64,000 nucleotides of DNA from Enterovibrio sp051650965 (GCA_051650965.1 JBOFRL010000078.1:1-64000); one strand, 5' to 3'. Positions 1 to 8,995 are shown, counted from the first letter of the stretch. Numbers and translations: made by a program. Notes: generated from the letters alone by a model not told the origin.

Positions 1-117
1 GGATGGTATGACTCAAAGCGCAATGGTCGTGTTGGATGGGAGCGGCTATGGGAAGGATGGTTTTTATTGCAAACCATCCTTGAGGGTTACCTGTTGGCCA
101 AGTCTCTTGATCTATGA
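1..117 (+). CDS. Tn5/IS50-like transposase, C-terminal fragment (5' end outside window)
   Basis: Frame 1 is open from base 1 to a TGA at 115-117. Its 38 residues include SKRNGRVGWERLWEGW followed by a helix ending AKSLDL. This aligns with the C-terminal dimerisation tail of Tn5 transposase (SKRTGIASWGALWEGW ... LDGFLAAKDL, recalled from memory). The fragment contains no DDE catalytic residues because only the tail is in view, so intactness cannot be judged. An 11-bp perfect inverted repeat (53-63 with 71-81) lies inside this coding stretch. Confidence 0.82.
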   Translation, partial: GWYDSKRNGRVGWERLWEGWFLLQTILEGYLLAKSLDL

Positions 118-135
118 AATGTGATCAAGAGACAG
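117..135 (-). repeat. IS50-type terminal inverted repeat (inside-end like)
   Basis: The 19 bases read on the minus strand as CTGTCTCTTGATCACATTT; the first 14 are identical to the remembered IS50 inside end. The inner part also forms a perfect 11-bp inverted repeat with 102-112 (GTCTCTTGATC with GATCAAGAGAC at 123-133), so the transcript end could fold into a hairpin across the transposase stop codon. Confidence 0.8.
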
Positions 136-172
136 GCACAAAGCGGGCTTTTTTCATTGCTTGCAAACAGCG

Positions 173-2827
173 TTAGATTTCACTCACGCGGCTCGCACGC
201 TTTTTATCCGCGCTTAACGCACGCACCCACGTTTTCTGACTTGCATCAATCGTGATAGGCGCAGTCCAATCCAGCCACGTTTTGCCTTCGTCTTGCGAAT
301 ATTGCAGCGGAAGCCCCGGCAAGCTGACATTCATGTGTAAAAGGTTATTTTTTACAATCGCGCCTGGCAATGGCACGCGATATTGCACGCCGGCAGCGTC
401 AATTTTCGCAAGCTCACGCTGGCCAAGCAAGTTAGCAAAACGCTTCCAATCTGTGTGCAGTTTGGCTTTGTTCACATGAGTAGTTGTTTGACTGTAAACC
501 ACATTTGGCTTGTAGTTCACTTCCCACTCACCTTTGTGCCAAGCGCGCTCAGCCGCAGCTAACACACGCGGGAACACCATGTACTCATACTGCTCGTCAG
601 TGCGGACGCTTTCGCTCCACAGCTGCGCCGAGAGGCCAAAGAATGGACGCTTAGCCGCATGCTCGCTCTTGCCTTCAAACCCGTTGCCATCGCGGTCAAG
701 CGACGTTTCGGCGTTTTGCGGCAAATTGTCTGGTGCGAAAGTGAACATTTTGCGCGTGTCGGTCGCGCGCGTTGCCCAGTAGTAGCCGCGCTCTTTAGGA
801 TCAACCTCGTAAGGCATGTCCATGTAGAGATAATCTGGGTTTGACAACACCACGTTGTAGCCTTTGTTCGCCCACTCGTTGCCAGTCGCCGTGCCGCCCC
901 AGTATAAAACGTCCCAGAAGTTCACTTGCACATTTGGCGTTGCGAACGATTTGGAATCTTTAGAATATTTCAGGCCGTCGCCCCACGCTTGGAAAGAAGC
1001 AATGCCATGCTTAGCAACCATTTTGCTGACTTGCTCGGCAAAATGACTTGGCAGCTCATCAATTCCTTTCACCGCGCCGCTCGCAACCAGAGACTGGCAG
1101 ATCGGCGATTTAGCCAGCGGTTTGTCCTCTTTGCTCTTGTCGATATTGCCTTTCCACGCCACTACTTCTTCAGTTTTTGGATCTTGATAGCCGCCGCCAA
1201 AGCGAATGTTTTTCGTCTCATCACCGCCAAAATGCCATGTGGTGAGCGGTAAACCGGCTTCATCGTGCATCGCCTTCACTTCTGCGATCAACTTGTCGAC
1301 GAAGCGCTGCGACGAGTCCATGCATGGGTTGATAAAGCTTTGTTTATTATAAAATTGTACCGTTGTGATATTTGATGTGTCTTGAGGATCGGTCAAGCGG
1401 TACTCGTTGGCTTTTTCCATATCGCCAAGCGCGGCGTATTTGCGGTAGCGCGCTTCCATCGACATCACCGCAGCACGGGCGTGCGCTGGCATGTCAAACT
1501 CAGGGATCACGTCCACGCCACGCGCTTTAGCAAATTTTAAGATCTCAATGTAATCAGCGCGCGAGAAAAATCCGCTGCCGTTGTTGTTAGAATCTGGGCC
1601 TGAGCCAAGTTGTGGCAGCAAGCAGCTCGTTTCAGTCAGATCGTGACAACGCTTAGCGCCCACTTCAGTCAACTCTGGCAACGCTGGGATCTCTAAACGC
1701 CAACCTTCGTCATCACTTAAGTGCATGTGTAACTTATTCATTTTGTAAGCGGCCATTTGCTCGATGGTGCGCAAAATCGCCTCTTTGCTGTGGAAGTTAC
1801 GCGCAACATCCACCATCACACCGCGGTAGTGGTAGCGAGGCGCATCTTCAATGCTCAGCATCGGGATGTGCTGCTGGCCAGGTTTGGCTAAAGCGAGCAA
1901 TGATTGCAGGCCGTAGAACGCGCCAACGGCGTCATAACCGATGATATCAACGCCGCCTTGACCGATGGCGAGCTGGTAAGCGCCAGAAACAGCTTCCTTA
2001 CCTTTGAATTTTTTCGGGTCGTGCTTGATCCGCAGCTGCGTTTTACCTTTTAAATTTAGGCCCATGCGCTCTGCGCGCGCAGAAAACGCGGCAAGCTGCG
2101 CGTCGTCAAGCGAGCGGTTGTTGAGCTTAAACCCAGCGCTGATATCAAGGTCGCCATTGAGCGGTCTTGTGCGAAGCGGCGTTGGGATCAAAGCGGTGCG
2201 CAGGTATTTGTTTTCTAGCAGCGCGACATCTTTGTTTTTCTCATAGCGCGAAGCGGCTGTCGCAAGCACGTTTTTATCTTCTGGCGTGCGCTTCCAGTTG
2301 GCGCCCATCTCGATGTAACGGCTGGTATCTTCAGTATCAAGCGATTTAACAACTTGCGGTTTGCCATCGCCCACAACCACATAGGCGCGTGGCATAAAAT
2401 CAGTTTCAAACAGAGTCCAGTACTCAGCGATCAATGGGATCTCAACCGTTTCGCCGGCTTTGAACGCTTTAAATGAGCTAGTTGGCGTCATTTCATACAG
2501 ATCGCCGGTGATGTGGCGGATGTTAAAGTCTTTGTTGCCCACATCCAAAATAACGCGAATGCTGTGTAGGTAAAGTTTCCAATCGCCGCCGCTGATCTTA
2601 GGTCCTGGGTTGGTAATTTTCATCACAACTTTCGAGCACGACGCCCAGTCAGCCCCAAGCTCTTGGCAGTTAACGCCGTCTTGTGCAGCAAAATTTGTTT
2701 CAAGCTTATATTTGATATCTAAATTGGCCAAAGCCGCCGTTTTCTCCAGCGGAGAAAGCGTCGAACATCCTGATAAACCTAACATTACGGCAGCAGACAA
2801 AAAACCAAACTTTACTTTGCGGTCCAT
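173..2827 (-). CDS. chb: Beta-N-acetylhexosaminidase (chitobiase), GH20 lipoprotein
   Basis: This 884-residue protein hydrolyses chitobiose and related oligosaccharides to N-acetylglucosamine. It has a lipoprotein signal (LSGC, Cys21), an N-terminal carbohydrate-binding-type domain (about 30-170), a GH20 accessory domain (about 200-330), a GH20 catalytic barrel (about 335-770) and a C-terminal Ig-like domain. The family's catalytic Asp-Glu pair is D536-E537 in the HFGGDET motif; RGVMVDVARNF and HLSDDEGWRLE are other GH20 signatures. The ATG has a strong AGGAGA ribosome site. The protein is probably anchored on the outer membrane and feeds GlcNAc to the adjacent nagE and nagA. The 3' flank is disrupted by an IS50-like element, which appears to have removed one arm of its terminator. 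Confidence 0.93.
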   Translation of the reverse strand: MDRKVKFGFLSAAVMLGLSGCSTLSPLEKTAALANLDIKYKLETNFAAQDGVNCQELGADWASCSKVVMKITNPGPKISGGDWKLYLHSIRVILDVGNKDFNIRHITGDLYEMTPTSSFKAFKAGETVEIPLIAEYWTLFETDFMPRAYVVVGDGKPQVVKSLDTEDTSRYIEMGANWKRTPEDKNVLATAASRYEKNKDVALLENKYLRTALIPTPLRTRPLNGDLDISAGFKLNNRSLDDAQLAAFSARAERMGLNLKGKTQLRIKHDPKKFKGKEAVSGAYQLAIGQGGVDIIGYDAVGAFYGLQSLLALAKPGQQHIPMLSIEDAPRYHYRGVMVDVARNFHSKEAILRTIEQMAAYKMNKLHMHLSDDEGWRLEIPALPELTEVGAKRCHDLTETSCLLPQLGSGPDSNNNGSGFFSRADYIEILKFAKARGVDVIPEFDMPAHARAAVMSMEARYRKYAALGDMEKANEYRLTDPQDTSNITTVQFYNKQSFINPCMDSSQRFVDKLIAEVKAMHDEAGLPLTTWHFGGDETKNIRFGGGYQDPKTEEVVAWKGNIDKSKEDKPLAKSPICQSLVASGAVKGIDELPSHFAEQVSKMVAKHGIASFQAWGDGLKYSKDSKSFATPNVQVNFWDVLYWGGTATGNEWANKGYNVVLSNPDYLYMDMPYEVDPKERGYYWATRATDTRKMFTFAPDNLPQNAETSLDRDGNGFEGKSEHAAKRPFFGLSAQLWSESVRTDEQYEYMVFPRVLAAAERAWHKGEWEVNYKPNVVYSQTTTHVNKAKLHTDWKRFANLLGQRELAKIDAAGVQYRVPLPGAIVKNNLLHMNVSLPGLPLQYSQDEGKTWLDWTAPITIDASQKTWVRALSADKKRASRVSEI

Positions 2828-2853
2828 GGAAATCTCCTAAAAGCATCCTGTTT

Positions 2854-2884
2854 TTAAAAAATTAGCCGGCATTGTGTGCCGGCT
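2854..2884 (-). terminator. Rho-independent terminator after nagE
   Basis: On the minus strand AGCCGGCA and TGCCGGCT (8-bp stem, 5-base loop) are followed by AATTTTTT. It lies between the nagE stop and the chb start, so chb probably has its own promoter or depends on read-through. Confidence 0.8.
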
Positions 2885-2932
2885 TTATGACCAAATCATT
2901 CAAGAATTAAAATCATTGATTAATGAATAGAT

Positions 2933-4426
2933 TTAGTGTGGAAGTTGCACGCTAGAAAGATCTTCGCCTGCACCCACTTTTTTCATTTCACCAGCAACGA
3001 TCTCAGCCAAAGGCCCAAGCACAACTTGCATGCTGTCGCTGCCCAGACGCACTACGCCCATTGCACCAAGTCCTTTTAACGTTTTGTCATTAATGATGCT
3101 GGCATCTTTAATGTTCAAACGTAGACGAGTGATACAAGCGTCGATGCCTGTGATGTTGTCGTGGCCGCCCAGCGCCTTCAGGTACTGACGCGCCAACACT
3201 GCGCTCTCTTTTGAGCCAACAAGCTGCGGTACATCATCGCTTTCGTCTTCACGGCCTGGTGTTTTTAGGTCGAATTTAGCGATAGCGAAGCGGAAAATGC
3301 CGTAGTAAAGGACGAAGAACACTAAGCCTTGTGCGATCAGCATGTACCAGTTAACGGCCAGCGGGTTGCGGCTTGAAAGAACCATATCCACAAGACCTGC
3401 AGAGAAACCAAAACCGGCAATCCACTGCATTGAAGCGGCAACAAACACTGAAATACCCGTCAGCAAAGCATGCACAACATACAGCGCTGGTGCTAAGAAC
3501 ATGAAAGAGAACTCAAGCGGCTCAGTCACGCCAGTGAAGAAGGCAGCAAATGCAGCAGCAATCATGATTGAAGCAACTTTTGAGCGGTTTTCTTCTTTAG
3601 CAGTGTGGTAAATCGCAAGCGCTGCGCCTGGCAGACCAAACATCATGATTGGGAAGAATCCTGCTTGGTACATACCAGTAACACCAGCAACAGCTTTACC
3701 TTCAGCGATAGATTTTGCGCCACCTAGGAAGTTAGGAATATCGTTAATACCCGCTACGTCAAACCAGAATACTGAGTTTAATGCGTGATGCAGACCCATT
3801 GGGATCAGCAGACGGTTAAAGAACGCGTAGATCCCCGCGCCAACTTCGCCCATGCCTTGGATCCCTTCACCAAAGCTAACCAAGCCGTTGAACACTGCAG
3901 GCCAAACGTACATCAGCACAAATGCGATCACGATACCGGCAAAAGAGGTCAAAATTGGGATAAGACGCTTGCCTGAGAAGAAGGCGAGAGCTTTGTTAAG
4001 CTCAACGTGTGAGAAACGGTTGTACAGCTCAGCTGAAACAATACCTACCAAGATCCCAACGAATTGGTTGTTGATCTTAGCAAATGCTGCAGGAACTGCT
4101 GACAATTCAATGCTTTGAATTTGTGCAACCGCACCAGGAGAGAGCAACGTCGTTACGACTAAGAAGCAAACGAAACCAGAAAGTGCAGCCGCACCGTCTT
4201 TATCTTTCGACATGCCGTACGCAACACCGATGGCAAACAGCACCGACATGTTGTCGATGATAGCCGCGCCCGCTTTGATACAAAATGCAGCAAGTGCACT
4301 GTCCGCGCCCCAGCCATTAGGGTCAATCCAATACCCTATGCCCATTAAAATTGCGGCGGCTGGCAATGTGGCGACAGGCACCATCAGCGCCTTGCCGACT
4401 TTTTGAAAATATCCTAACACACTCAC
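2933..4426 (-). CDS. nagE: PTS N-acetylglucosamine transporter, EIICB
   Basis: This inner-membrane PTS permease imports GlcNAc and phosphorylates it to GlcNAc-6-P. The 497 residues contain a hydrophobic EIIC domain (about 1-375, with GLHHALN near 211 and TGVTEPLEF near 298) and a C-terminal EIIB domain (about 405-490) with the phospho-accepting Cys431 in DACITRLRLN. E. coli NagE (about 648 aa) continues into an EIIA domain; here the protein stops after EIIB, so phosphate must come from a separate EIIA such as Crr. The start is GTG with AAGGGGA five bases upstream. It is divergent from nagA and shares a 270-base regulatory region containing a CRP-like site. Confidence 0.93.
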   Translation of the reverse strand: MSVLGYFQKVGKALMVPVATLPAAAILMGIGYWIDPNGWGADSALAAFCIKAGAAIIDNMSVLFAIGVAYGMSKDKDGAAALSGFVCFLVVTTLLSPGAVAQIQSIELSAVPAAFAKINNQFVGILVGIVSAELYNRFSHVELNKALAFFSGKRLIPILTSFAGIVIAFVLMYVWPAVFNGLVSFGEGIQGMGEVGAGIYAFFNRLLIPMGLHHALNSVFWFDVAGINDIPNFLGGAKSIAEGKAVAGVTGMYQAGFFPIMMFGLPGAALAIYHTAKEENRSKVASIMIAAAFAAFFTGVTEPLEFSFMFLAPALYVVHALLTGISVFVAASMQWIAGFGFSAGLVDMVLSSRNPLAVNWYMLIAQGLVFFVLYYGIFRFAIAKFDLKTPGREDESDDVPQLVGSKESAVLARQYLKALGGHDNITGIDACITRLRLNIKDASIINDKTLKGLGAMGVVRLGSDSMQVVLGPLAEIVAGEMKKVGAGEDLSSVQLPH

Positions 4427-4696
4427 ATGTATCCCCTTGTGGTAGTCTCGATACGGTAAAACACATTGCTAAACGCAATAACCGCAAAAAAAAGTGATTA
4501 ACTAGATAACCTCATCCAATTTTTGTTCATTTCCAGTTTATGCCTGCAAACTGTTTCACCCAAAAAAAAATGACAGCAATTGTGATCCTATTCACTGTAA
4601 ATACAGACTAAAAAACAAAAGCTTTAGCACCATCACAGACCTTACTTTATGATGAGTACGAATGCACTGTTTTTTGCCGATGCCTGAGGAGCTACT
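4427..4696. promoter_or_regulatory. Divergent nagE/nagA control region
   Basis: This AT-rich intergenic region separates the divergent starts of nagE and nagA and must hold both promoters. A CRP-like site is annotated separately. In enterics NagC loops between nagE and nagB operators, but I could not identify a convincing NagC operator here and nagC is not in the window. Confidence 0.6.
4581..4596 (+). promoter_or_regulatory. CRP-like binding site
   Basis: TGTGATCCTATTCACT matches the CRP consensus TGTGA-N6-TCACA at 9 of 10 conserved bases. It lies about 100 bases upstream of nagA and 155 upstream of nagE, suitable for catabolite control of GlcNAc use. Confidence 0.65.
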
Positions 4697-5833
4697 ATGT
4701 ATGCGTTAAACCACTGCCACATTTTAACCGGCCACGACCTTTTAACCGATCACGCAGTGATCATCGACCAAGGAAAAATCGCGGCGGTCGTTCCTCAAAG
4801 TCAGCTTTCGAAAAATATTTTCACGCACGATTTAAATGGTGCATATCTTTCCCCAGGATTCATAGACTTACAGCTAAACGGCTGCGGCGGCGTGATGTTT
4901 AATGATGACATTACGGCTGACACCCTGCGCACCATGCAGCTCACCAACCAGCGTGCCGGCTGCACCAGTTTTTTGCCAACGCTCATCACCTCCTCCGATA
5001 CCGACATGCGCACTTCGGTGCAGGCGATGCGCGAATATCAAAAGCAGTATGAAAATCAAGCGCTTGGCCTACACTTAGAAGGGCCATACTTAAACGTTGA
5101 GCGTAAAGGGATCCACCAGCCGCACTTTATTCGCCCTATCGACCCGAAGATGGTGCAATTTATGGTGGACAATTCCGACATGATCAAGAAGGTGACGCTC
5201 GCGCCTGAGCTTGCCGACGAAACGCACATTCAGCGCCTCGTGCAAGCGGGCATTGTTGTGAGCGCAGGTCACACTAACGCGACTTATCAAGAGGCGCGTC
5301 AAGGGTTTACAGCAGGGATAACGTTTGCAACTCACCTGTTTAACGCCATGTCGACCTACTCAGGCCGCGAGCCTGGCATGATCGGCGCGATTTTTGATTC
5401 GCCTGATGTGTACGCGGGGATCATTGTTGATGGCCTGCACGTTGATTACGCCAACGTGCGCATTGCCCATAAGCAAAAAGGGGAAAAATTGGTTTTAGTC
5501 ACCGACGCAGCCGCGCCTGCCGGTACTGAGATGGACAGCTTTAATTTTGTCGGCACCAAAGTGTACTACCGTGATGGCAAGTGCGTGGATGAAAACGGCA
5601 CGCTCGGCGGCTCAGCGCTCACTATGATAGAAGCGGTGCAAAACAGTGTTGAGCACGTTGGCATTGCGCTACCAGAAGCGGTGCGTATGGCCTCGCTGTA
5701 TCCGGCTAAAGCCATCGGCATGGCCGACAAACTGGGCCTTATCCAAAAAGGCTACATCGCCAACTTGGCCATTTTTGATCGCCGTTTTAAAGTAAAAGCC
5801 ACTGTCGTCAATGGTGAATTTTTCGTTAACTAA
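4697..5833 (+). CDS. nagA: N-acetylglucosamine-6-phosphate deacetylase
   Basis: This cytoplasmic amidohydrolase removes the acetyl group from GlcNAc-6-P to give glucosamine-6-P. The 378-residue length fits the family. The expected metal and catalytic residues are visible: E128 in HLEGPY, H192 in SAGHTNATY, H213 in THLFNAM, substrate-binding GLHVD near 246-250, and catalytic D270 in LVTDAA. The ATG is preceded by GAGGAG. It follows the GlcNAc importer nagE on the opposite strand. The next enzyme, NagB deaminase, is not encoded in the window, so either it lies elsewhere or glucosamine-6-P is used biosynthetically. Confidence 0.95.
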   Translation: MYALNHCHILTGHDLLTDHAVIIDQGKIAAVVPQSQLSKNIFTHDLNGAYLSPGFIDLQLNGCGGVMFNDDITADTLRTMQLTNQRAGCTSFLPTLITSSDTDMRTSVQAMREYQKQYENQALGLHLEGPYLNVERKGIHQPHFIRPIDPKMVQFMVDNSDMIKKVTLAPELADETHIQRLVQAGIVVSAGHTNATYQEARQGFTAGITFATHLFNAMSTYSGREPGMIGAIFDSPDVYAGIIVDGLHVDYANVRIAHKQKGEKLVLVTDAAAPAGTEMDSFNFVGTKVYYRDGKCVDENGTLGGSALTMIEAVQNSVEHVGIALPEAVRMASLYPAKAIGMADKLGLIQKGYIANLAIFDRRFKVKATVVNGEFFVN

Positions 5834-5844
5834 CGCGTTGTTTT

Positions 5845-5868
5845 CGCTGACTTTTAAATAAGTCAGCG
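5845..5868 (+). other. Intergenic hairpin between nagA and asnB
   Basis: CGCTGACTT and AAGTCAGCG form a perfect 9-bp stem with a 6-base loop but no following T-tract. It may stabilise or process a nagA-asnB mRNA or act as a weak attenuator. Confidence 0.45.
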
Positions 5869-5910
5869 TGCAAACAGTCACATTCATGAAATTAACGCTA
5901 GTGAGGATCT

Positions 5911-7617
5911 ATGTGCTCTATATTTGGAATTCTCGATATTAAATCCAACCCTTCAGAGCTAAGAGAGACGGCGCTGGCGATGTCAAAGCAAATGCGCCAT
6001 CGCGGGCCCGACTGGTCTGGAATTTTCGCCTGCGACAACGCTATTTTAGCGCACGAGCGTCTGGCAATTGTGGGGATTGAGAGCGGCGCGCAGCCCATTT
6101 ATAGCGCTGATGGAAATTTGGTGCTAGCCGTCAACGGCGAGATCTACAACCACAAGGCGCTGCGCCGCAAGTTGGCCGATCACTATGATTTTCAAACCAG
6201 CTCAGATTGTGAAGTGATCTTAGCGCTGTATCAGTGGCTAAAAAACACAGCGCCAGCCGGCCAGCTGCAAGAGCGTTTTTCCGAGATTTTAGAAGCGCTT
6301 AACGGCATTTTTGCCTTTATTTTGTACGATCGCAGCACCAATAAGTATCTGATCGGGCGCGATCATATCGGCATCATCCCGCTTTATCAAGGCCATGATC
6401 AGTACGGCAACTACTATATTGCTTCAGAAATGAAAGCGTTAGTGCCAGTGTGCAACACGATCAGCGAATTTGCACCGGGCAGCTTTTTAAGCTCAGATCA
6501 CAGCGAGCCGCAGCGTTACTACCAGCGCGACTGGCAAAATTTTGCGGAAGTGAAAGACCGCACCACCGATAAAGCCAAGCTAAAACAAGCACTTGAAGCG
6601 GCTGTAAAACGCCAGCTGATGACCGACGTCCCTTATGGCGTGCTCCTTTCTGGCGGCCTAGATTCGTCTATCATCAGCGCCATTACCAAGCAATACGCAG
6701 CGCTACGCATTGAAAATGATGATAAAAGCGCGGCGTGGTGGCCACAACTGCACTCCTTTGCCATCGGCCTGCCCGGCGCGCCCGATCTGAGCGCGGCGCG
6801 TAAAGTGGCGGAGCACCTTGGCACCGTGCATCACGAGCTCACTTACACCGTGCAAGAGGGGCTTGATGCGCTGCGCGATGTGATCTATCACATTGAAACT
6901 TATGACATTACAACTATCCGCGCCTCTACGCCGATGTTCCTAATGGGACGAAAAATCAAGGCGATGGGGATCAAAATGGTTTTATCTGGCGAAGGCGCCG
7001 ATGAAATTTTTGGCGGCTACCTCTATTTCCACAAAGCACCCAACGCGGCCGAATTTCATGACGAAACGGTACGCAAACTGCTCGCGCTCAACCAGTTTGA
7101 CTGCGCAAGGGCCAACAAATCGCTGGCGGCATGGGGCGTGGAAGGACGCGTGCCATTTTTGGACAAAGAGTTCATCGATGTCGCGATGCGTCTTGATCCG
7201 CAAGATAAAATGTGTGGCAATGGCAAAATCGAGAAACAGTTGCTGCGCGAATGCTTTGCCGATCTGCTTCCGCATGAAGTGGCTTGGCGGCAAAAAGAGC
7301 AATTTTCCGATGGTGTGGGCTATGGCTGGATCGACGCATTAAAAGCGCTCGCAGAGGAAAAAGTCAGCGATCAGCAGATGGAAAACGCCCGATTTCGCTT
7401 TGCTCACAACACGCCGCTCACCAAAGAAGGCTACATGTATCGCGAAATTTTTGATGAGCTGTTCCCGCTGGCAAGCGCTGCGCAGTGCGTGCCGGGCGGC
7501 CCGTCCATCGCCTGCTCTAGCGCGAAAGCGATTGAGTGGGATGAGAGCTTTAAAAATTGCGCCGATCCGTCGGGACGAGCAGTCAATGCCGTTCACAACG
7601 ATGGCTACAAAAAATAG
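5911..7617 (+). CDS. asnB: Asparagine synthase B (glutamine-hydrolysing)
   Basis: This enzyme converts aspartate, glutamine and ATP to asparagine and glutamate. The mature protein would begin at Cys2 (MCSIFG), the nucleophile of the N-terminal class II glutaminase domain (about 1-190). The C-terminal synthetase domain carries the ATP PP-loop SGGLDSS at 247-253 and the LSGEGADEIFGGY motif near 350. The length of 568 residues is close to E. coli AsnB (554); the extra residues are mainly at the C-terminus. GAGGATCT precedes the ATG. In E. coli asnB also lies near the nag genes, so this neighbourhood is partly conserved. Confidence 0.95.
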   Translation: MCSIFGILDIKSNPSELRETALAMSKQMRHRGPDWSGIFACDNAILAHERLAIVGIESGAQPIYSADGNLVLAVNGEIYNHKALRRKLADHYDFQTSSDCEVILALYQWLKNTAPAGQLQERFSEILEALNGIFAFILYDRSTNKYLIGRDHIGIIPLYQGHDQYGNYYIASEMKALVPVCNTISEFAPGSFLSSDHSEPQRYYQRDWQNFAEVKDRTTDKAKLKQALEAAVKRQLMTDVPYGVLLSGGLDSSIISAITKQYAALRIENDDKSAAWWPQLHSFAIGLPGAPDLSAARKVAEHLGTVHHELTYTVQEGLDALRDVIYHIETYDITTIRASTPMFLMGRKIKAMGIKMVLSGEGADEIFGGYLYFHKAPNAAEFHDETVRKLLALNQFDCARANKSLAAWGVEGRVPFLDKEFIDVAMRLDPQDKMCGNGKIEKQLLRECFADLLPHEVAWRQKEQFSDGVGYGWIDALKALAEEKVSDQQMENARFRFAHNTPLTKEGYMYREIFDELFPLASAAQCVPGGPSIACSSAKAIEWDESFKNCADPSGRAVNAVHNDGYKK

Positions 7618-7637
7618 CCGCTGCCAATTTTTCCACT

Positions 7638-7665
7638 AAAAAAGCCGCATTGCGCGGCTTTTTTT
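7638..7665. terminator. Bidirectional terminator between asnB and gsk
   Basis: AAGCCGC and GCGGCTT form the stem with A-run on the left and T-run on the right, so it can serve asnB rightward and gsk leftward. Confidence 0.85.
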
Positions 7666-7690
7666 ATCGGCAAAGAGGTAAGGAAAAAAC

Positions 7691-8995
7691 TTAGCGATCC
7701 CAGTACGCCTCTTTTAAGCTATCTTCTTTTTCTGGCAGCGCGCGGGTTAAGCGTGGCGAATGCTGGATCAGCACTTCATAGCTGACGCGGTTCGCGTAGC
7801 GGCACACCTGAGAAAATGAGCTGTAAGTCAAAAACGTGTGCAAATGCTTACTTGAATTTGGCACATTTTCCTTGTGGTAACGGTTGGCCGACATGTCATG
7901 CAGCAATGCCGAAAGCGCGCCGTCGCCAGCGCCGTTGGTGTTTTTGATCCGCTCAGGCCCGCCCATGTATGGCGCGATGTGCGAATAGACGCGGATCGGG
8001 TCGCTGCAGTTACGTTTTAACATCGGGCGGCTAAATTCGTAGCGGTTAAACTCTGGAATGGTGCCAGGCAAAAGTGGGTGCTTCGTTTCGCGCTTAGCGC
8101 TGTCGTCGGTAAAGCCCGCCATGTACAGCCCAACTTGGCCGGCCGTGCAAAGCACCAAATCAACCCACTCAAGCGCTTTGTCAGCGGCAAGCAGCGGATC
8201 GGCCTCGCCAGTTAAAGCAAGCGCTTCTTCCTCGTTCATCGCTACCACGCTCACGTGCTCAGCCAGAAAATCGCGCCACCACTGCTCTTTGTGCTCGATA
8301 ACATGCTTAGTGCCCATCGTCATCACCACAGGGATATCGTATTTTTTCGCCAGCGCAACCGCACGCATGGTCGCGTCCTTGATAGGATCGCCCTCTTTAC
8401 AGCGCACCAAATAGGCAGTTAAAACCAGTGCGGAGGCTTCTTTAAAAATCGATTCAGGAATAGAGCTTGCTTGCAGCTGATTCATCATCCCTTCGCTGAT
8501 AGCAAAAGTACGCTCGCCCGTTTCGCTGATCAGCGCGTAGCAGCGCCCGATAGGGCCTGGAACGGCCTGCAAATAGTTCAGATCCATACCGCACGAAGTG
8601 TTGCACAAATAGCGATACGCATAGCTGCCGATACGGATATCTTGGCTCATCACGCCTAACAAAATCGATTTATCATCCGCCAGCATCGAATAATTATGCA
8701 GCGTATTACCAATCGTTCCACCGGCATACTCATGACTTATCATGTCATTAGTTTTAAGCTCTTGATAAATTGCTTCAGCACATTGATCATCAATGACCAG
8801 TGAGTGTCCTTTGCTTAAGTTGTATTTAGCGATAAATTCATCGCTAACATTCGCTTCAATATCAACCAAAGTTTGGTCGATACCAATGATGTAAGGGCGT
8901 TTAAGCTCACCTTGCTCACAAGCTTGGATCAAAAGAGGGTCACGTTGGTGGACTGGAAAATAGTGCTTCGATTTACGTTGGCCTGGAAATTTCAT
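7691..8995 (-). CDS. gsk: Inosine/guanosine kinase (PfkB family)
   Basis: This enzyme phosphorylates inosine and guanosine with ATP in purine salvage. The 434-residue form starting MKFPGQRKSKHYF matches E. coli Gsk in length and across its whole sequence (for example GIDQTLVDIEA, GGTIGNT, YRYLCNTS, and the PfkB-like NTNGAGDGAL near the C-terminus). A longer version beginning at 9034 (13 more residues, GGTGAT just upstream) is possible but does not match the family N-terminus. The gene is monocistronic, convergent with asnB and divergent from asnS, with a CRP-like site 50-65 bases upstream of its start. Confidence 0.93.
   Translation of the reverse strand: MKFPGQRKSKHYFPVHQRDPLLIQACEQGELKRPYIIGIDQTLVDIEANVSDEFIAKYNLSKGHSLVIDDQCAEAIYQELKTNDMISHEYAGGTIGNTLHNYSMLADDKSILLGVMSQDIRIGSYAYRYLCNTSCGMDLNYLQAVPGPIGRCYALISETGERTFAISEGMMNQLQASSIPESIFKEASALVLTAYLVRCKEGDPIKDATMRAVALAKKYDIPVVMTMGTKHVIEHKEQWWRDFLAEHVSVVAMNEEEALALTGEADPLLAADKALEWVDLVLCTAGQVGLYMAGFTDDSAKRETKHPLLPGTIPEFNRYEFSRPMLKRNCSDPIRVYSHIAPYMGGPERIKNTNGAGDGALSALLHDMSANRYHKENVPNSSKHLHTFLTYSSFSQVCRYANRVSYEVLIQHSPRLTRALPEKEDSLKEAYWDR

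Larger units (their letters stand above)
1..135 (+). mobile_element. Right end of a Tn5/IS50-like insertion sequence (truncated by window edge)
   Basis: The first 135 bases contain the C-terminus of a Tn5-type transposase followed by a 19-base terminal sequence that, read on the minus strand (CTGTCTCTTGATCACATTT), closely resembles the IS50 inside end as I remember it (CTGTCTCTTGATCAGATCT). As in IS50, the transposase stop codon lies at the inner edge of the end sequence. The element would finish at 135, so the next nine bases (136-144, GCACAAAGC) are the expected target duplication; the other copy lies outside the window. IS4 family, IS50 group. Confidence 0.85.

Noticed and set aside
926..1252. 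108-codon plus-strand ORF inside chb
   Set aside because: Lies wholly antisense to the GH20 catalytic domain; no domain match, no independent ribosome site.
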